Positions 61,271-64,000 of a stretch of DNA of 64,000 nucleotides are shown one piece after another (within the stretch, counting starts at the first letter, position 1; every line of letters begins with the position of its first letter). The stretch is from Paenibacillus vietnamensis (GTDB taxonomy: Bacteria; Bacillota; Bacilli; Paenibacillales; Paenibacillaceae). The stretch is taken from positions 1 to 64,000 of the forward strand of contig NZ_JAHMHW010000025.1 of assembly GCF_020169515.1 (NCBI RefSeq), in the 5' to 3' direction. A program made the position numbers and the translations under genes. The notes under the pieces are model-generated. The model was given only the letters and a program-made list of their open reading frames with translations. It made no database searches and was not told the DNA's origin.

Positions 61271-61380
61271 CACGTAAGAACTACCGTGCAGGTTTGTCTC
61301 ATAAACGGCCATCTCGTCCCATATAAATGAATGAGTGCTTAGGACTTATTTATTTATAGGGAGACGGGGTGGTTTTTTTC

Positions 61381-62178
61381 ATGCGCGGAATCGGTCGGCG
61401 TTTTGTCGTGTGGATGACGTATAAAGGAGCAATCCGGATCGGTATCGGCATTCTCGTCGTAGCGCTGACGGGCATATTGCTCAGCAGGTCGATGCCGTCC
61501 GAGAAAACCTGGTCATACTGGTCGCTCCCGCTGTCCGGTACAACAATCGGGATCGACGCCGGGCACGGGGGAGTGGACGGAGGAGCGATCAGCAAGCAGG
61601 GCGTGATCGAGAAGGATTTGAATTTGTCGATCGCATTGTATTTGCGAGATTATTTGCAGCAGGCCGGTGCAGTCGTTGTCATGACGCGAGAAGGCGACTA
61701 CGACTTGGCTACGGGCGATGCAAGGGCCTACAGCAAGCGCAAAACCGAGGATTTAAAGAAACGGGTAGCCGTACTAAAGGATAGCAAGCCGGCGGCCGTT
61801 ATCAGCATCCATATGAACAGCATTCCTTCAAGCAAATGGTCGGGGGCTCAGACGTTTTACCATCCGTCGAACCATCCGGACAGCCGTGCTCTTGCCGCCT
61901 TCATACAAGACGAGATCAAACGGAATCTGGAAAATACGACGCGTTCGGTTTCAGCGGTGAAGGATGTGTATGTGCTAAAAGCGATTGAGGATATTCCGAC
62001 CGCTTTGGTCGAGGTCGGCTTCCTGTCGAACCCGGGGGAGGCTGAACGCTTGGCGGATGCGGAATATCAGCGCAAGGTCGCGGCTTCGGTCTATGAAGGC
62101 ATATTGCGGTTTATGTCCGGCGAGAAGCTGAGCGGCAGCATGCTGCAGGAAGATACGGATAATACGGATGCCGAATAA
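61381..62178 (+). CDS. cwlD: N-acetylmuramoyl-L-alanine amidase CwlD
   Basis: Needed with PdaA to make muramic-delta-lactam in spore cortex. The 265-residue protein has an N-terminal membrane anchor (about 18-36) and an Amidase_3 domain with zinc ligands in IDAGHGGVDGGA and ISIHMNS, an upstream Glu in GVIEKDLN, and the catalytic Glu in LVEVGFLSNPGEAERL. ATG at 61381 fits GGGGTGG; a GTG at 61369 after AGGGAG is an alternative that adds four residues. Neighbours salA and gerD support a sporulation link. Confidence 0.9.
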   Translation: MRGIGRRFVVWMTYKGAIRIGIGILVVALTGILLSRSMPSEKTWSYWSLPLSGTTIGIDAGHGGVDGGAISKQGVIEKDLNLSIALYLRDYLQQAGAVVVMTREGDYDLATGDARAYSKRKTEDLKKRVAVLKDSKPAAVISIHMNSIPSSKWSGAQTFYHPSNHPDSRALAAFIQDEIKRNLENTTRSVSAVKDVYVLKAIEDIPTALVEVGFLSNPGEAERLADAEYQRKVAASVYEGILRFMSGEKLSGSMLQEDTDNTDAE

Positions 62179-62238
62179 AAAGTCAGGTACCTGAGCGATG
62201 TCTTCAAGAATACAGATAGTGGGATGAGTCCCGCACTG

Positions 62239-62247
62239 TGTTATAAT
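62239..62247 (+). promoter_or_regulatory. extended -10 promoter element of salA
   Basis: TGT followed by a perfect TATAAT at 62242-62247 gives an extended -10 box 45 bases before the start codon. There is no convincing -35 hexamer. Confidence 0.5.
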
Positions 62248-62292
62248 GACAATTAAGTTATCGTCATTTACATAAAAGGTGGGAAAGTTCTC

Positions 62293-63408
62293 ATGCTAAC
62301 ACGCGATCAAGCTATTGAAGCCGTCAAATCCGTGACGGCTGCTTATACCGCGGAACCGGTCTCGTTCCGCGACGTCATGGTCCGGGACCGTCAAGTTTCA
62401 CTGACGGTCCTCGGAGCCAGCGCGGCTGCGCAGCCCGCGCTCGAGGCCTCGCTCCGCGAGGCGCTGGCGCGCCTGGGCGCCGAAACCGTGCACTGCCGGT
62501 TTCGTGCGGCCGAGGCCGCGCCTGCCGCGGGCGCAGGCGGGGCTGCGCCGCCGCCAGCGGCAGCAGCGCCGGCGGCGGGCGGCAAAGCCGCCGCCGGCGC
62601 CAAGGGCCCCGTACAGGGCCACGGGGCCGGTTTGGCCAGCCCGCTGCTGTCGCCGGACAGCGGGGTGCAGTTCATCGCCGTCGCCAGCGGCAAGGGCGGC
62701 GTCGGCAAGTCCACGGTGACCGTCAATCTGGCGGTTGCCTTGGCCCGCAGGGGCAAACGCGTCGGCATCATCGACGCCGATATTTACGGCTTCAGCGTGC
62801 CCGATATGATGGGCATCGAGGAGCGTCCGGCGGTCGTGAACGACCGTGTCATCCCGATCGAGAAGTTCGGCGTGCAGGTCATGTCGATGGGCTTCTTCGT
62901 CGAAGACAACAGCCCGATCGTCTGGCGCGGCCCGATGCTCGGCAAAATGCTCCGCAACTTCTTCCAGGAAATCGAATGGGGAGAGCTTGATTATTTGCTG
63001 CTCGATCTGCCGCCGGGAACGGGCGATGTTGCGCTTGACGTGCATCAGATTATTCCGCAGAGCAAAGAAATCATCGTCACTACTCCGCACGCCACGGCTG
63101 CTTTCGTAGCGGCAAGAGCAGGGGCGATGGCCATCAAGACGGAGCATGAGATTATCGGAGTCGTCGAGAACATGTCTTATTACGTTTCGGCCTCGACGGG
63201 CGAGAAAGAATACGTATTCGGCCGCGGAGGCGGAGCGAAGCTCGCGGAAACGCTGCATGCCGACCTTCTTGCGCAAATCCCGTTAGGAGCTCCGGACAAC
63301 CATCCGTCCGAACCCGATTTTTCGCCATCCGTGTACAAAGCGGACTCCGAAACCGGCAAGCTTTATTTGGAGCTGGCGGATCGCGTACTAAGCAGATGCG
63401 AAGGCTGA
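62293..63408 (+). CDS. salA: Mrp/ApbC-family P-loop ATPase (SalA-like)
   Basis: A 371-residue MinD-type ATPase. An N-terminal DUF59-like domain (1-72) is joined by a very Ala/Pro/Gly-rich linker (about 73-118) to the ATPase with deviant Walker A GKGGVGKST (133-141), DADIYGFS switch I and a LLLDLPPGTGD Walker B. The CxxC that binds Fe-S in classical Mrp/ApbC proteins is missing: the segment reads SYYVSASTGEKEY. In Bacillus SalA is a transcriptional regulator (of scoC); the Fe-S carrier role is therefore less likely here. ATG at 62293 follows AAAGGTGGG. Confidence 0.88.
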   Translation: MLTRDQAIEAVKSVTAAYTAEPVSFRDVMVRDRQVSLTVLGASAAAQPALEASLREALARLGAETVHCRFRAAEAAPAAGAGGAAPPPAAAAPAAGGKAAAGAKGPVQGHGAGLASPLLSPDSGVQFIAVASGKGGVGKSTVTVNLAVALARRGKRVGIIDADIYGFSVPDMMGIEERPAVVNDRVIPIEKFGVQVMSMGFFVEDNSPIVWRGPMLGKMLRNFFQEIEWGELDYLLLDLPPGTGDVALDVHQIIPQSKEIIVTTPHATAAFVAARAGAMAIKTEHEIIGVVENMSYYVSASTGEKEYVFGRGGGAKLAETLHADLLAQIPLGAPDNHPSEPDFSPSVYKADSETGKLYLELADRVLSRCEG

Positions 63409-63420
63409 TATCCATTTAGA

Positions 63421-63485
63421 AAAAAAGCCCGGACACGGACCAGCTGCCTTTTGAGCGCTGGCGAACCGTATGTCCGGGCTTTTTC
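63421..63485. terminator. bidirectional terminator between salA and gerD
   Basis: AAAAAGCCCGGACA (63422-63435) pairs perfectly with TGTCCGGGCTTTTT (63471-63484), with further pairing inside the 35-base loop. A and T tracts on both sides allow termination of both convergent genes. Confidence 0.92.
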
Positions 63486-63516
63486 ATTTCATACTAAGCG
63501 GTTAACGCTTGTCCGG

Positions 63517-64000
63517 CTACATACCACCGGCCCCTTCCTCCTCGGTGCTGGCCTCTTCGCTCTGCTTTTCCTCATCGGCCGTTTGTTCTTCTTCTCCGCT
63601 GCTTTCTCCGCCTGCGCTTTCTTCGCTCTTCTTCTTTTGGACCTTTTCGGTCGGTTTAGGCTCAAGCTGCTCTTGAACCGCTTTTTTCATCAAATCGAGC
63701 ACTTCCAGTCTGAACAGCGGGTTTTGCATCGATTCCTGCATGAGTGACATAACTTCCTTGCGGTATTGTGTGCTCTGCAGCACTTCCAAAATCAATTTAT
63801 CCATTTCCGGGTTTTTAAGCACTTTAACCATGTCCGCCTGATAAGACGGATCCTTGATCAACTCTTTATGGATGGCTTTATTTTCCTTGACGACGGCTTT
63901 CGCGAATTCTCCCGCAAAACGGGTGTCCGTCATCAGCTTTTTGATGACTTTGTCGTATTCAGGCGAAACAAGCACATCCTTAACCGCAAGCCTTACTTCC
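63517..64000 (-). CDS. gerD: GerD, spore germination lipoprotein (partial, 5' end outside window)
   Basis: The open frame on the minus strand runs off the right edge, so the signal peptide and lipobox are not visible. The 161 residues seen are helical and highly charged, with paired repeats (LMTDTRFAGEFAKAVVKEN and KDPSYQADMVKVLKNPEMD) typical of GerD, which clusters germinant receptors in the inner spore membrane. The C-terminus is a low-complexity Glu/Ser/Gly tail ending in GAGGM. Order cwlD-salA-gerD matches Bacillus. Confidence 0.88.
   Translation of the reverse strand, partial: EVRLAVKDVLVSPEYDKVIKKLMTDTRFAGEFAKAVVKENKAIHKELIKDPSYQADMVKVLKNPEMDKLILEVLQSTQYRKEVMSLMQESMQNPLFRLEVLDLMKKAVQEQLEPKPTEKVQKKKSEESAGGESSGEEEQTADEEKQSEEASTEEEGAGGM

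Overview
The window is a chromosomal housekeeping region of a Gram-positive, endospore-forming Firmicute of about 50 percent G+C. The gene content and order (ctsR-mcsA-mcsB-clpC, radA-disA, ispD-ispF-gltX-cysE-cysS-mrnC-rlmB-rae1-sigH, the rplK/rplJ/rpoBC/str/S10/spc/alpha ribosomal superclusters, truA-rplM-rpsI, cwlD-salA-gerD) follow the origin-proximal Bacillales layout. The protein sequences and the details of order look most like Paenibacillaceae (Paenibacillus or a close relative); this is inferred from gene order and family recall, not from a database search. Almost every gene reads left to right. The exceptions are a small Cys-rich protein gene (11003-11398) and gerD at the right edge.

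Layout. 1-1808: a small membrane ORF and an ArsB-type permease. 2067-6890: the CtsR heat-shock operon with a consensus promoter and a CtsR operator, closed by a terminator. 6929-10966: an IsdG-type monooxygenase, a 350-bp spacer with three perfect DnaA boxes, then radA, disA and pssA. 11003-19827: the antisense Cys-rich gene, a PIN-TRAM protein, isoprenoid genes ispD/ispF, gltX, and a T-box (Cys) controlled cysE-cysS-mrnC-rlmB-rae1 run of mostly overlapping genes. 19925-25416: sigH, rpmG-secE-nusG, rplK-rplA, the L10 leader with rplJ-rplL, and an RsmC-like methyltransferase. 25445-38098: rpoB, rpoC, an L7Ae-like protein, rpsL, rpsG, fusA, tuf. 38157-41106: an inserted three-gene ABC importer. 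41105-41830: about 720 bp of non-coding DNA with two long imperfect palindromes and a terminator. 41855-57226: the S10-spc-alpha gene cluster from one strong promoter and structured leader through rplQ. 57364-64000: truA, rplM-rpsI, the sulfate-assimilation pair cysH-sat, cwlD, salA and the 3' part of gerD.

The genes work together as the transcription-translation core (RNA polymerase alpha, beta and beta prime, NusG, about 30 ribosomal proteins, IF-1, EF-G, EF-Tu, two tRNA synthetases, RNA maturation enzymes) with protein export (SecE, SecY), protein quality control (McsB-ClpC), DNA-integrity signalling (RadA, DisA/c-di-AMP), sporulation entry and germination (SigH, CwlD, GerD) and cysteine supply (CysE, CysH, Sat).

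I found no insertion sequence, prophage, CRISPR array, rRNA or tRNA gene, and no convincing new multi-gene system. The parts that ordinary annotation does not explain are non-coding: the two palindromic elements near 41.1-41.8 kb, a DnaA-box cluster in front of radA-disA, a family of at least five dispersed intergenic repeats of about 50-60 bp, and several structured inter-operon hairpins. Many core genes also use TTG or GTG starts.
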